A stretch of DNA of 64,000 nucleotides from an uncultured Sulfitobacter sp. (GTDB lineage: Bacteria; Pseudomonadota; Alphaproteobacteria; Rhodobacterales; Rhodobacteraceae), in assembly GCF_947502895.1 (NCBI RefSeq), contig NZ_CANNBM010000004.1:62001-126000 (forward strand), read 5' to 3'. Below are positions 7,714-14,709 of the stretch, one piece after another. The translations under genes and the position numbers were made by a program. Below the pieces are notes generated by a model. That model was not told the origin of the DNA. It did no database searches and worked only from the letters and a program-made list of their open reading frames with translations. Each line of letters begins with the position of its first letter. Position 1 is the first letter of the stretch.

Positions 7714-9252
7714 ATGGCTGAAGCAGCACGGCGTGCACGTGGTGGAGGGGGAGCCGCGCGGCGCGCAGCCCGCACTGCGATCTCTTTCGAGACGGCAAAA
7801 TATATTGAACGCAACATCCCTAATTTCGAAGTTCTCAGCGAAGAGGCTTTGGAAATCATTGAAACCAACGCCGAGACGATTCTGGAAGAGATTGGCGTAA
7901 ATTTCCCTGAAAATCCCCGTGCGCTGGACCGCTGGCGCAATGCCGGTGCCGATGTTCAGGGCGAGCGGGTGCGCATTCCCAAAGGTTTGGCCCGCGAATT
8001 GATCAAAACCGCGCCTGCATCCTATACCCAGCATGCACGCAACCCAGAGCGGAATGTTGTCGTGGGTGGCAAAAACCTTGTGTTGGCCCCTGTATATGGT
8101 CCCCCGTTCGTGCGCGACGCAGCAAGCGGGCGACGCTATGCAACGATGGAAGATTTCCGTAAATTCGTAAAGCTGGGCTATATGTCCAAATGGTTGCACC
8201 ATTCTGGTGGAACAGTATGCGAGCCTACGGACGTTCCGGTGAACAAGCGCCACCTTGATATGCTGCACGCCCATATGACGCTGAGTGACAAGCCCTTCAT
8301 GGGGTCCGTCACCGAGCCCAGCCGCGCACAGGATTCGGTTGATATGTGCGGGGTCTTGTTCGGCGAGAAGTTCGTGCAGGAAAATACTGTGATGACATCA
8401 CTCATCAACATCAATTCACCGATGACATTCGATGACGTGATGATGGGCGCGTTGGAGGTCTATGCAGAAAATAACCAAGCCTGCATTATCTCGCCCTTTA
8501 TTGTGGGGGGTGCGATGGCGCCCGTATCGGTTGCGGGCACATTGACCCAAGTGCTGGCCGAAGCGCTGGCGGGCATTGCCTACAGCCAGCTTATCAAGCC
8601 AGGTGCGCCGGTGATCATGGGTGCGTTTGTAACGTCGATTGATATGAATTCCGGTGCGCCGACCTTTGGGACGCCCGAGGCTGCGCATATCACCTACGGC
8701 GCGGGGCAGTTGGCGCGACGCTTGAACCTTCCCTACCGCTCTGCGGGTTCGTTCTGTGGTTCAAAACTGCCTGATGCGCAGGCGGCGTATGAGACATCAA
8801 ACAGCCTGAATATGGGGCTGTTGTCTGGTGTAAACTTCATGCTCCACGCCTGTGGTTGGCTGGAAGGCGGGCTTGTGTCCTCCTTCGAGAAATTCGTAAT
8901 GGATGCCGATCAGCTGGGTACGCTGCACCATCTGGCGCGGGGCGTCGAGATTGACGAGAACGCCCAAGCGATGGATGCGATCCGCGAAGTGGGCCCTGGC
9001 GGGCATTATCTGGGCTGTGCGCACACACAGGCAAACTTCAAATCCGCCTTCTGGAAATCGGACCTGCTGGACTACAAACCATTTGAGACATGGGAAGATG
9101 AGGGCGCGCGCGACACACAGACTCTGGCAAGCCTGCGTGTTGCAAAAATGCTGGGCGATTATCAACAACCGCCGATGGATCCCGCAATCTCAGAGGCGCT
9201 GGATGCCTTTGTTGCGACCCGCAAAGAGGCAGAGCCTGACAGCTTTATGTAG
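7714..9252 (+). CDS. Trimethylamine methyltransferase (MttB) family protein, non-pyrrolysine
   Basis: A 512-aa TIM-barrel corrinoid-dependent methyltransferase homologue. The start at 7714 is favoured by the preceding AAGGGGAT and by a basic N-terminus (MAEAARRARGG). The frame is open throughout with no in-frame UAG, so unlike the methanogen MttB it carries no pyrrolysine. Non-Pyl members studied elsewhere demethylate quaternary amines such as glycine betaine. No corrinoid protein or reductive activase lies next to it, so the methyl acceptor must be encoded elsewhere or the reaction differs. Its stop codon abuts, with zero spacing, the stop of the converging DUF6477 gene. Confidence 0.85.
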   Translation: MAEAARRARGGGGAARRAARTAISFETAKYIERNIPNFEVLSEEALEIIETNAETILEEIGVNFPENPRALDRWRNAGADVQGERVRIPKGLARELIKTAPASYTQHARNPERNVVVGGKNLVLAPVYGPPFVRDAASGRRYATMEDFRKFVKLGYMSKWLHHSGGTVCEPTDVPVNKRHLDMLHAHMTLSDKPFMGSVTEPSRAQDSVDMCGVLFGEKFVQENTVMTSLININSPMTFDDVMMGALEVYAENNQACIISPFIVGGAMAPVSVAGTLTQVLAEALAGIAYSQLIKPGAPVIMGAFVTSIDMNSGAPTFGTPEAAHITYGAGQLARRLNLPYRSAGSFCGSKLPDAQAAYETSNSLNMGLLSGVNFMLHACGWLEGGLVSSFEKFVMDADQLGTLHHLARGVEIDENAQAMDAIREVGPGGHYLGCAHTQANFKSAFWKSDLLDYKPFETWEDEGARDTQTLASLRVAKMLGDYQQPPMDPAISEALDAFVATRKEAEPDSFM

Positions 9253-9555
9253 TCATACTAGCTGCGGGCCCGATTGCGCGGCCCGCAGATCCCTTGCTTC
9301 GGCGACGATAGCAATCAGAACATCCACGTGGGTGACGACATTGTAAGCTGCGTCAGACTCGCTGCGTTGGTTGTTTAGATCATCCTCAATGTCCATCAGA
9401 CGCATCAATGCTTCCCCGTGGCGCGGCAAAACGCCATACCCTAGCAAGGGCGGTAAGTGGGCTGTGCGGCGATAGTCTTGTGCGCCGATACGCGCGGCAC
9501 GCATGAGTAAACGGGGGCGGTGCAGAGTGGCGAGTAGGCTGTGGATATCTTTCAT
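9253..9555 (-). CDS. DUF6477 family small protein
   Basis: A 100-aa basic, helical protein that begins MKDIHSLLATLHRPRLLMRAAR and ends near ARDLRAAQ. I recognise it as the short Rhodobacteraceae family usually found beside a DUF6456 regulator. The ATG at 9555 is preferred over the longer frame because an AGGAG lies 9 bases upstream. It is transcribed away from the DUF6456 gene, and the two share a 235-base control region. Its function is not established. Pairing with a GafA-like gene suggests a related regulatory role, which is inference. Confidence 0.7.
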   Translation of the reverse strand: MKDIHSLLATLHRPRLLMRAARIGAQDYRRTAHLPPLLGYGVLPRHGEALMRLMDIEDDLNNQRSESDAAYNVVTHVDVLIAIVAEARDLRAAQSGPQLV

Positions 9556-9671
9556 TATTTTGCGCTCCTGAAGCTGGTCTTCCGATACAATGCTGATGTC
9601 CGGCATCCACAATAAACACTACTTATGCGGGTGTTGCGTGACTTGCTTAAACTGCGAACGGCTGCTTCAAG

Positions 9672-9694
9672 ATTGTTTATCTTTTGTAAACAAT
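9672..9694. promoter_or_regulatory. AT-rich palindrome upstream of the DUF6456 regulator
   Basis: Perfect 8-base inverted repeat ATTGTTTA / TAAACAAT with a 7-base centre, in the divergent intergenic region between the DUF6477 and DUF6456 genes. This is a plausible dimeric-protein operator. The binding protein is unknown. Confidence 0.5.
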
Positions 9695-9714
9695 GATGTC
9701 CCTCACGTTGAATC

Positions 9715-9765
9715 TTAACGAATAGGTAATCAATTCTCCCATAGGTTGCATTTACCTATTGTTAA
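9715..9765. promoter_or_regulatory. Inverted pair of CtrA-like boxes upstream of the DUF6456 gene
   Basis: Two related elements in opposite orientation lie just before the DUF6456 start. TTAA-N7-GTAA is at 9715-9729. TTTA-N7-TTAA is at 9751-9765 and reads TTAA-N7-TAAA on the other strand. Each differs by one base from the alphaproteobacterial CtrA full site TTAA-N7-TTAA. They also form a perfect 9-base inverted repeat, AATAGGTAA / TTACCTATT (9721-9729 and 9752-9760). CtrA control of this promoter is inferred from the match and from the known CtrA dependence of gafA in Rhodobacter. Confidence 0.5.
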
Positions 9766-9790
9766 CGACACTGAGGAGGGACACTCAGAA

Positions 9791-10909
9791 ATGGGACAAA
9801 CGGCAAGAGAGATCGAGCACATAGAACATGCAACACAAAGCGGCGACGGCACAGTGCCCGGTTGGGTGCCGCGATCCGTTCAGAACTACCTCGACCATAC
9901 CGAGATGGGCATCCCCATCCGCGCTTTGGCACGCGCACAAGGATGCCACGCATCGACGATACTGCGCCAGATCAGACGCGTGGAGACACTGCGTGATGAT
10001 CCGTTAGTGGACGGGGTTCTGAAAACCCTCGGCGGTGCAGAGGGGGCTATGCATGTGCCAAATGCGCAGCCAAGCAAAGAAGATACCGTTGCGCCAACCA
10101 ATACAGTGGCGCCTGCGTTGCCTGATACGGCTGCGTTGAGTGTGAATGCGCTGCGCGTTCTGCGACGTCTATGCGAAACGGGCGCAGTTTTGGCCGTAGC
10201 GGCAGACATGGAAAAAGGTGTCATCGTGCGCGACGGGCAAACAGGACAGAATACCCGAACAGGTGTTGTTGACCGCGCAATAGCCGAGGCGATGGCCTTA
10301 AAGGGATGGATCGCTGCCCCCGCAAACGGTCGGGTAACGCGCTATCAGATTACTGCGGCAGGGCGCAGTGCGCTAGCCGATATGATGGCGCGGGACGAAA
10401 ATGCGCAGGTTATTGGTGCAGAGGCCGTTGATGCCGAAAACATGCGAGAGATCCCCCGCCGCATCCGCTATAGCCTCGCCGAAAGCCCATTGGCTGCACT
10501 GGCCCGCAGACGCGATCGCAGTGGCGCGCGTTTCTTGCAAGACGATCTTGTGCACGCAGGTGAACGCCTGCGCGAAGATTTCGAGCTTGCACAGATGGAG
10601 GCAGATGTTGCCGGAAACTGGGAGGGCTTTCTGGCGACCCTGCGCGGTGAGGCACGCCCCCCGCAGGCGGGCAGTGGGTTTACCATGAGACAGGCCCACG
10701 CGCGTGTTATTGCCGCCCTTCAGGACCTCGGTCCGGGGTTGTCGGACGTGACGTTGCGGTGTTGCTGTTTCCTTGAAGGGCTTGAAACAGCTGAGAAAAA
10801 GCTGGGCTGGTCCGCGCGTTCGGGTAAAATTGTGCTGCGTATCGCGCTCATGCAGTTGCGGCGTCACTATGCCAAAGAAGCAAACCTTGGCGGCGCGATG
10901 ATTGGTTAG
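9791..10909 (+). CDS. DUF6456 helix-turn-helix regulator, GafA-like
   Basis: A 372-aa DNA-binding regulator. Residues 25-66 form a helix-turn-helix (IPIRALARAQGCHASTILRQ). After a flexible linker, residues 117-200 look like a winged-helix unit. Residues 230-362 are the DUF6456 domain, with the hallmarks ESPLAALARRRD, AGERLREDF and CCCFLEGLETAEKKLGW. This architecture resembles GafA of Rhodobacter capsulatus, the direct activator of its gene transfer agent cluster, and the GafY/GafZ pair of Caulobacter; I infer an orthologous role. The start at 9791 follows GAGGAGG. The longer frame from a TTG at 9746 would run through the operator boxes. No GTA structural genes lie in this window. Confidence 0.75.
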   Translation: MGQTAREIEHIEHATQSGDGTVPGWVPRSVQNYLDHTEMGIPIRALARAQGCHASTILRQIRRVETLRDDPLVDGVLKTLGGAEGAMHVPNAQPSKEDTVAPTNTVAPALPDTAALSVNALRVLRRLCETGAVLAVAADMEKGVIVRDGQTGQNTRTGVVDRAIAEAMALKGWIAAPANGRVTRYQITAAGRSALADMMARDENAQVIGAEAVDAENMREIPRRIRYSLAESPLAALARRRDRSGARFLQDDLVHAGERLREDFELAQMEADVAGNWEGFLATLRGEARPPQAGSGFTMRQAHARVIAALQDLGPGLSDVTLRCCCFLEGLETAEKKLGWSARSGKIVLRIALMQLRRHYAKEANLGGAMIG

Positions 10910-10926
10910 CGTAGTGCAGTCAGCCT

Positions 10927-10954
10927 CACCTGCGCGGTAAAAATCGCGCAGGTG
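10927..10954. other. Perfect hairpin after the DUF6456 gene
   Basis: A 10-base stem, CACCTGCGCG / CGCGCAGGTG, with an 8-base loop, 17 bases after the DUF6456 stop. No U-run follows, so it is not a classical intrinsic terminator. It may stabilise the mRNA end, terminate with Rho, or serve as an operator for lipA. Confidence 0.5.
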
Positions 10955-11034
10955 CATAGCGGCAATGCGCCGCGACAGGGTTTTGTTTAACGTCTGATGT
11001 GTTAGGTAAGTGGCAGCCAACACATGAGGTTTCC

Positions 11035-11988
11035 ATGCGTGATTTGAAAATCCCTGAGATGCGCCACCCTGAAAAGGCGCGCCGTCCCGATAACCCGCAG
11101 CCGAAAAAGCCTGACTGGATCCGCGTTCGCGCCCCCGGTGGCAAGGGCTATGAAACGACTGCAAAAATCATGCGTGAAAACAAGCTGGTGACAGTATGTG
11201 AAGAGGCCGGTTGCCCCAACGTCGGCGAGTGTTGGAGCCAAGGCCACGCAACCATGATGATTATGGGCGAGGTCTGTACCCGTGCCTGTACCTTTTGCAA
11301 CATCGCAACGGGCAAGCCGCCAGAAGCGCTAGACGCATTTGAGCCGGGCCGTGTGGCCGACGCCGTGGCAAAGCTTGGTCTGAACCACGTCGTGATTACA
11401 TCTGTTGACCGCGATGACGTAGAGGATGGCGGTGCCGAGCATTTTGCACAAACCATCCGCGCCATACGCCACCGTGCGCCCGCGACAACAATCGAGATTT
11501 TGACGCCGGACTTCATCAAGTGTGCGCCGGAAGCCCTTGAAAAGGTTGTCGAAGCGCGTCCCGACGTGTTCAATCACAACCTTGAGACTGTGCCGGGCCT
11601 GTATCCCGAGGTACGCCCCGGTGCGCGGTACTTCCATTCATTGCGCTTGTTGCAGCGGGTAAAAGAGCTTGATCCCGCGATGTTCACCAAATCGGGTATC
11701 ATGGTCGGGCTGGGCGAAGACCGCCAATCGGTCATGCAGGTGATGGAAGATATGCGTGCCGCTGACATCGACTTTCTGACCATTGGCCAGTATTTGCAGC
11801 CGACGCCAAAGCACCACGCAGTCGATCGTTTTGTGCATCCTGATGAATTTGCCGCCTATGAGAAAGCGGCCTACGGCAAGGGTTTCTTGATGGTATCGGC
11901 TACCCCTCTGACACGCTCAAGCTATCATGCGGGCGATGACTTTGCCCGCCTGCGCGCCGCGCGTTTGAAAAAACTCGGGACTGGCTAG
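11035..11988 (+). CDS. lipA: Lipoyl synthase
   Basis: Radical-SAM enzyme that inserts two sulfurs into protein-bound octanoyl chains to make lipoate for 2-oxoacid dehydrogenases and the glycine cleavage system. The 317-aa protein has the auxiliary cluster cysteines Cys55, Cys60 and Cys66 (CEEAGCPNVGEC) and the radical-SAM CTRACTFC motif with Cys81, Cys85 and Cys88. A C-terminal RSSY supplies the conserved serine ligand. The start at 11035 is preceded by GAGG; a longer frame from 10999 lacks support. The last codons double as part of a hairpin that serves the opposite strand. Confidence 0.97.
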   Translation: MRDLKIPEMRHPEKARRPDNPQPKKPDWIRVRAPGGKGYETTAKIMRENKLVTVCEEAGCPNVGECWSQGHATMMIMGEVCTRACTFCNIATGKPPEALDAFEPGRVADAVAKLGLNHVVITSVDRDDVEDGGAEHFAQTIRAIRHRAPATTIEILTPDFIKCAPEALEKVVEARPDVFNHNLETVPGLYPEVRPGARYFHSLRLLQRVKELDPAMFTKSGIMVGLGEDRQSVMQVMEDMRAADIDFLTIGQYLQPTPKHHAVDRFVHPDEFAAYEKAAYGKGFLMVSATPLTRSSYHAGDDFARLRAARLKKLGTG

Positions 11989-11995
11989 TCCCGAG
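11968..11995 (-). terminator. Intrinsic terminator of the cytochrome operon, embedded in the lipA 3' end
   Basis: The 8-base perfect stem CTCGGGAC / GTCCCGAG (11974-11981 and 11988-11995, 6-base loop) spans the lipA stop codon. Read on the minus strand it is followed by six Ts (11973-11968), which makes a standard Rho-independent terminator for the cytochrome genes. The T-run lies inside lipA coding sequence as six A residues. Confidence 0.8.
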
Positions 11996-11998
11996 CGA

Positions 11999-12880
11999 TC
12001 ACTGCGACGCTGGCAGCGCCAGCAAATACGCTGCTATCGCATCGCGATCGCTTTGCGGCAGCTTTGCCAAGTTCTCGACTACTGCCACCATAGACCCTCC
12101 CACGCTGTCATAGTCTGGCGTAAACCCTGACTTGAAATATTCTGCCAGATCAGCCGCTGACCAGCCTAGGGCAGAAGGGGTGATATCGGGAATTCGCCCT
12201 TTGCCAGACGGATTAGGCGCGCCTTGCAGCCATTTCGCACGGTTCAACCCGCCCAAGGCGTCACGTTCTGTATGACACTCGGCGCAATGGGCTAGCCCCT
12301 CAACCAGATAGCGCCCTCGATCTAGCGGGGCGCCCATATCACCGACCATCACGGGGGCGTCTGTCAGATATAGGCGTTTCCAGATGCCAATCCCGCGCCT
12401 GATGTTGAACGGAAAACTGACCTCGTGGTCAAGGCTAGGCGTTGGATCGGCGGGCAGGGTGCCCATATAGGCAAAAAGGTCAGCGACATCACCGTCCGTC
12501 ATACGTGTGTATGCTGTATAGGGGAACGCGGGGTAATAGTGCCGCCCTTCTGGCGATACGCCAGCGCGCAAGGCATGTGCGAATTGAACAAGGGTCCAAT
12601 CACCAATGCCTTCAGCGCCCCACGAGATATTGGGCGCATAAAATGTGCCAAATGCACTGTCGAACGCATACCCTCCTGCCAAGACTTCCTTGTCTTGAGA
12701 CTGCGGGGCCGTATGGCACGAAGCGCAGCCAGAAGCGGCGAAGACCAACGCACCGTTTTCAGCATCAGCAGTATGGCTCTGCGCAACCTGCGCAGGCGGC
12801 CGTTCGGGTGCGGAGATAAGCCACCCGAGACCTGCACCAAACACGGCACAGGCCCCCAGCAACATGGCGATCTTTCCCAC
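11999..12880 (-). CDS. Diheme c-type cytochrome
   Basis: A 293-aa exported electron carrier with an N-terminal hydrophobic segment (residues 4-22) that could be an uncleaved anchor or signal. There are two CXXCH heme sites: CASCH at 52-56 and CAECH at 199-203. Each heads a mono-heme domain, as in the cytochrome subunits of periplasmic dehydrogenases. The start appears to be GTG at 12880; an internal ATG at 12865 is an alternative. It is the second gene of a two-gene operon, 3 bases after the cytochrome c' gene. The electron partner is unknown and no dehydrogenase subunit lies adjacent. Confidence 0.85.
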   Translation of the reverse strand: MGKIAMLLGACAVFGAGLGWLISAPERPPAQVAQSHTADAENGALVFAASGCASCHTAPQSQDKEVLAGGYAFDSAFGTFYAPNISWGAEGIGDWTLVQFAHALRAGVSPEGRHYYPAFPYTAYTRMTDGDVADLFAYMGTLPADPTPSLDHEVSFPFNIRRGIGIWKRLYLTDAPVMVGDMGAPLDRGRYLVEGLAHCAECHTERDALGGLNRAKWLQGAPNPSGKGRIPDITPSALGWSAADLAEYFKSGFTPDYDSVGGSMVAVVENLAKLPQSDRDAIAAYLLALPASQ

Positions 12881-12883
12881 GGC

Positions 12884-13360
12884 TTAATTCTTGGGGCCGC
12901 GGTATGTCTCGTGGCAGCCTTTGCATGATCCGCCCAATGCGCCCATTCCGGCGCCAACGGCTGCAGCATCCGCAGCACCGACAAGGGCGCTTGCAGCCAT
13001 CTTCATATCATTGAATTTTGCCTCGAAGCCCGCAGAATCGCTCCAGATTTCGGGCTTGGCGCGGGATCCTTCGACCGCTCCCTGTTCGGACCCTTCGACC
13101 CATAGTGTCGCATGCGACATAGAGGCAAGGGCAGCCAGATTATTGGCCGCTGCATCGACAACAGCGCTGTCATAGGGGGCTTCACCCTTTGCGATCCCGC
13201 CAAGAACACCGATATGATAGCTGACCATCTGCATCTGCGCATGTCGTGCTTTAACTGCATCCGCGGCAGCTTTATCCGCGTGGCTGGCCGCAAATGCAGT
13301 GCTCGCGACGATACCTGCGCCAAGCGTGACGACAAATAGGGTTTTCTCTAGTGTATTCAT
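12884..13360 (-). CDS. Cytochrome c' (class II cytochrome c)
   Basis: A 158-aa periplasmic protein with a cleavable signal (VASTAFAA) and a four-helix-bundle layout ending in the C-terminal heme site CKGCH at 146-150, which is diagnostic for class II cytochromes. Members bind NO or CO and contribute to NO resistance or electron transfer. The ATG at 13360 has an excellent AGGAGG site 7 bases upstream. It precedes the diheme cytochrome gene by 3 bases, so the two are probably made together. Confidence 0.9.
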   Translation of the reverse strand: MNTLEKTLFVVTLGAGIVASTAFAASHADKAAADAVKARHAQMQMVSYHIGVLGGIAKGEAPYDSAVVDAAANNLAALASMSHATLWVEGSEQGAVEGSRAKPEIWSDSAGFEAKFNDMKMAASALVGAADAAAVGAGMGALGGSCKGCHETYRGPKN

Positions 13361-13451
13361 GTGGACCTCCTGTTTTGTGCATTATAACACAAAAAATGGC
13401 TCTGGTTTCCCTAAAGTCAACAATTCACACAGAGTTGAAATGGCCAGTGTA

Positions 13452-13607
13452 TCAGAATCGACGGGGGATACGCGCGCTCTGGGCCCAGTCGGGCCAAAAA
13501 CCAAGCCGCTCTAACCCGATCACCAAAAGGGCCAACGCGATTGCCGCGAACACCAGCTTGACCCGCTTCATTGAGGGCGGGTTTCGCGCCCAAAGGCGCA
13601 TACGCAT
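13452..13607 (-). CDS. Small single-pass membrane protein downstream of hpt
   Basis: A 51-aa frame beginning MRMRLWARNPPSMKRVK, with one hydrophobic helix (residues 17-31) followed by GFWPDWAQ. I recall similar short proteins beside hpt in other Rhodobacteraceae, which supports a real gene despite its size. It starts 24 bases after the hpt stop on the same strand. The N-terminus is positively charged, predicting N-in topology. No function is known. No clear ribosome-binding site is visible, so coupling to hpt is likely. Confidence 0.6.
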   Translation of the reverse strand: MRMRLWARNPPSMKRVKLVFAAIALALLVIGLERLGFWPDWAQSARIPRRF

Positions 13608-13631
13608 CAAATGGCGCGGGTCCAGCACGGC

Positions 13632-14177
13632 CTATTCGCCGTCCGTGAACCTGACCTTGCCGATAAACGGAAGGTTCCGGTTGCGTTGTGCAAAATCGAT
13701 CCCGTAGCCCACGACAAATTCGTCCGGTATCTCGAACCCTGTGTGATCTGCGCGCAAATCGACTTCGCGGCGGCTGGGTTTGTCCAGCAATGCCACCGTT
13801 TTAAGGCGTGCAGGTTTACGGGCGCGCAACATACCGGTGACGTGGTGCAATGTGTGGCCTGTATCAACGATATCTTCGACCAGCAGCACATCACGTCCTT
13901 CAATGCCGCCGCGCAAGTCTTTGAGAATGCGTACTTCGCGCGTGCTTTCGGTCCCGTCGCCATAGCTGGATGCTTCCAGAAAATCGACCTCGATCGGCAG
14001 ATCAAGCTCACGCACCAGATCAGCGATAAAGACAAAGCTGCCGCGCAGCAGTCCTACGACAACCAGTTTGTCTGTATCGGCAAATTCGCTCTGGATTTCG
14101 CGGCACAGCTCTTCGATCCGCGCCGCGATGGATTTGGCCGAGATCATCTGGTCTATGACATAAGGACGCGTTGGCAT
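13632..14177 (-). CDS. hpt: Hypoxanthine phosphoribosyltransferase
   Basis: Purine salvage: converts hypoxanthine, and often guanine, plus PRPP to the nucleotide. The 181-aa protein has the PRPP-binding signature LLVEDIVDTGHT around residues 97-108, the SYGDGTEST flexible loop and the LLRGSFVF segment. I chose the ATG at 14177, preceded by AGAGGTGG; the frame is open further upstream, but MPTRPYVIDQM is the natural N-terminus. It is divergent from the COQ10-like gene with 68 bases between and is followed by a 51-aa membrane protein gene. Confidence 0.92.
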   Translation of the reverse strand: MPTRPYVIDQMISAKSIAARIEELCREIQSEFADTDKLVVVGLLRGSFVFIADLVRELDLPIEVDFLEASSYGDGTESTREVRILKDLRGGIEGRDVLLVEDIVDTGHTLHHVTGMLRARKPARLKTVALLDKPSRREVDLRADHTGFEIPDEFVVGYGIDFAQRNRNLPFIGKVRFTDGE

Positions 14178-14245
14178 GGCCACCTCTTGATTGTGCGCCC
14201 CCGCGGGCTTTGATACAGCGCTAGCCAAACGAGACTAGGAAATCA

Positions 14246-14689
14246 ATGCCCACCCATAGCGAGACCCGCGTGCTGCCCTACAGCGCCCAACAAATGTATG
14301 ATCTGGTGGCCGATGTGGCCCGATACCCAGAATTTCTGCCGTGGACTGCCGCTGCGCGGATCAAATCGGTGACGGACAAGGGAGATCATAGCGTCATGGA
14401 TGCTGATCTGGTCATCTCGTTCAAGGTGTTTCGAGAGCGGTTCACCTCACGCGTGGTCCTGTGGCCCGACGCCAAAAAGCTGGACACTGAATATCTTGAT
14501 GGCCCTTTCAAGTATATGAAATCAAACTGGGCTTTTGCAGATGTCGATGGCGGCTGCGAGGTGAAGTTCTTTGTCGATTTCGAGTTCCGCAATGCAATCT
14601 TGCAGAAAATTATCGGTGTCGTCTTTAACGAGGCGATGCAGCGGGTCGTCAAAGCGTTTGAGAAGCGCGCGAACACACTTTATGGCTGA
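14246..14689 (+). CDS. COQ10/RatA-type START-domain protein
   Basis: A 147-aa START/SRPBCC-fold protein of the polyketide cyclase/COQ10 group, with the family opening SAQQMYDLVADVARYPEFLPW. Homologues in mitochondria (COQ10) bind ubiquinone and assist respiration; the E. coli homologue RatA has been reported to inhibit 70S ribosome assembly. In alphaproteobacteria a quinone-binding role is the likelier reading. An AGGA precedes the ATG. The next gene starts 20 bases downstream on the same strand, so they may be co-transcribed. Confidence 0.88.
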   Translation: MPTHSETRVLPYSAQQMYDLVADVARYPEFLPWTAAARIKSVTDKGDHSVMDADLVISFKVFRERFTSRVVLWPDAKKLDTEYLDGPFKYMKSNWAFADVDGGCEVKFFVDFEFRNAILQKIIGVVFNEAMQRVVKAFEKRANTLYG

Positions 14690-14709
14690 TCCCGTCAGGG
14701 GAGGACGCC

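Noticed and set aside
7714..9252. Pyrrolysine-containing MttB
   Set aside because: The frame has no internal UAG from start to stop, so no pyrrolysine codon is present.
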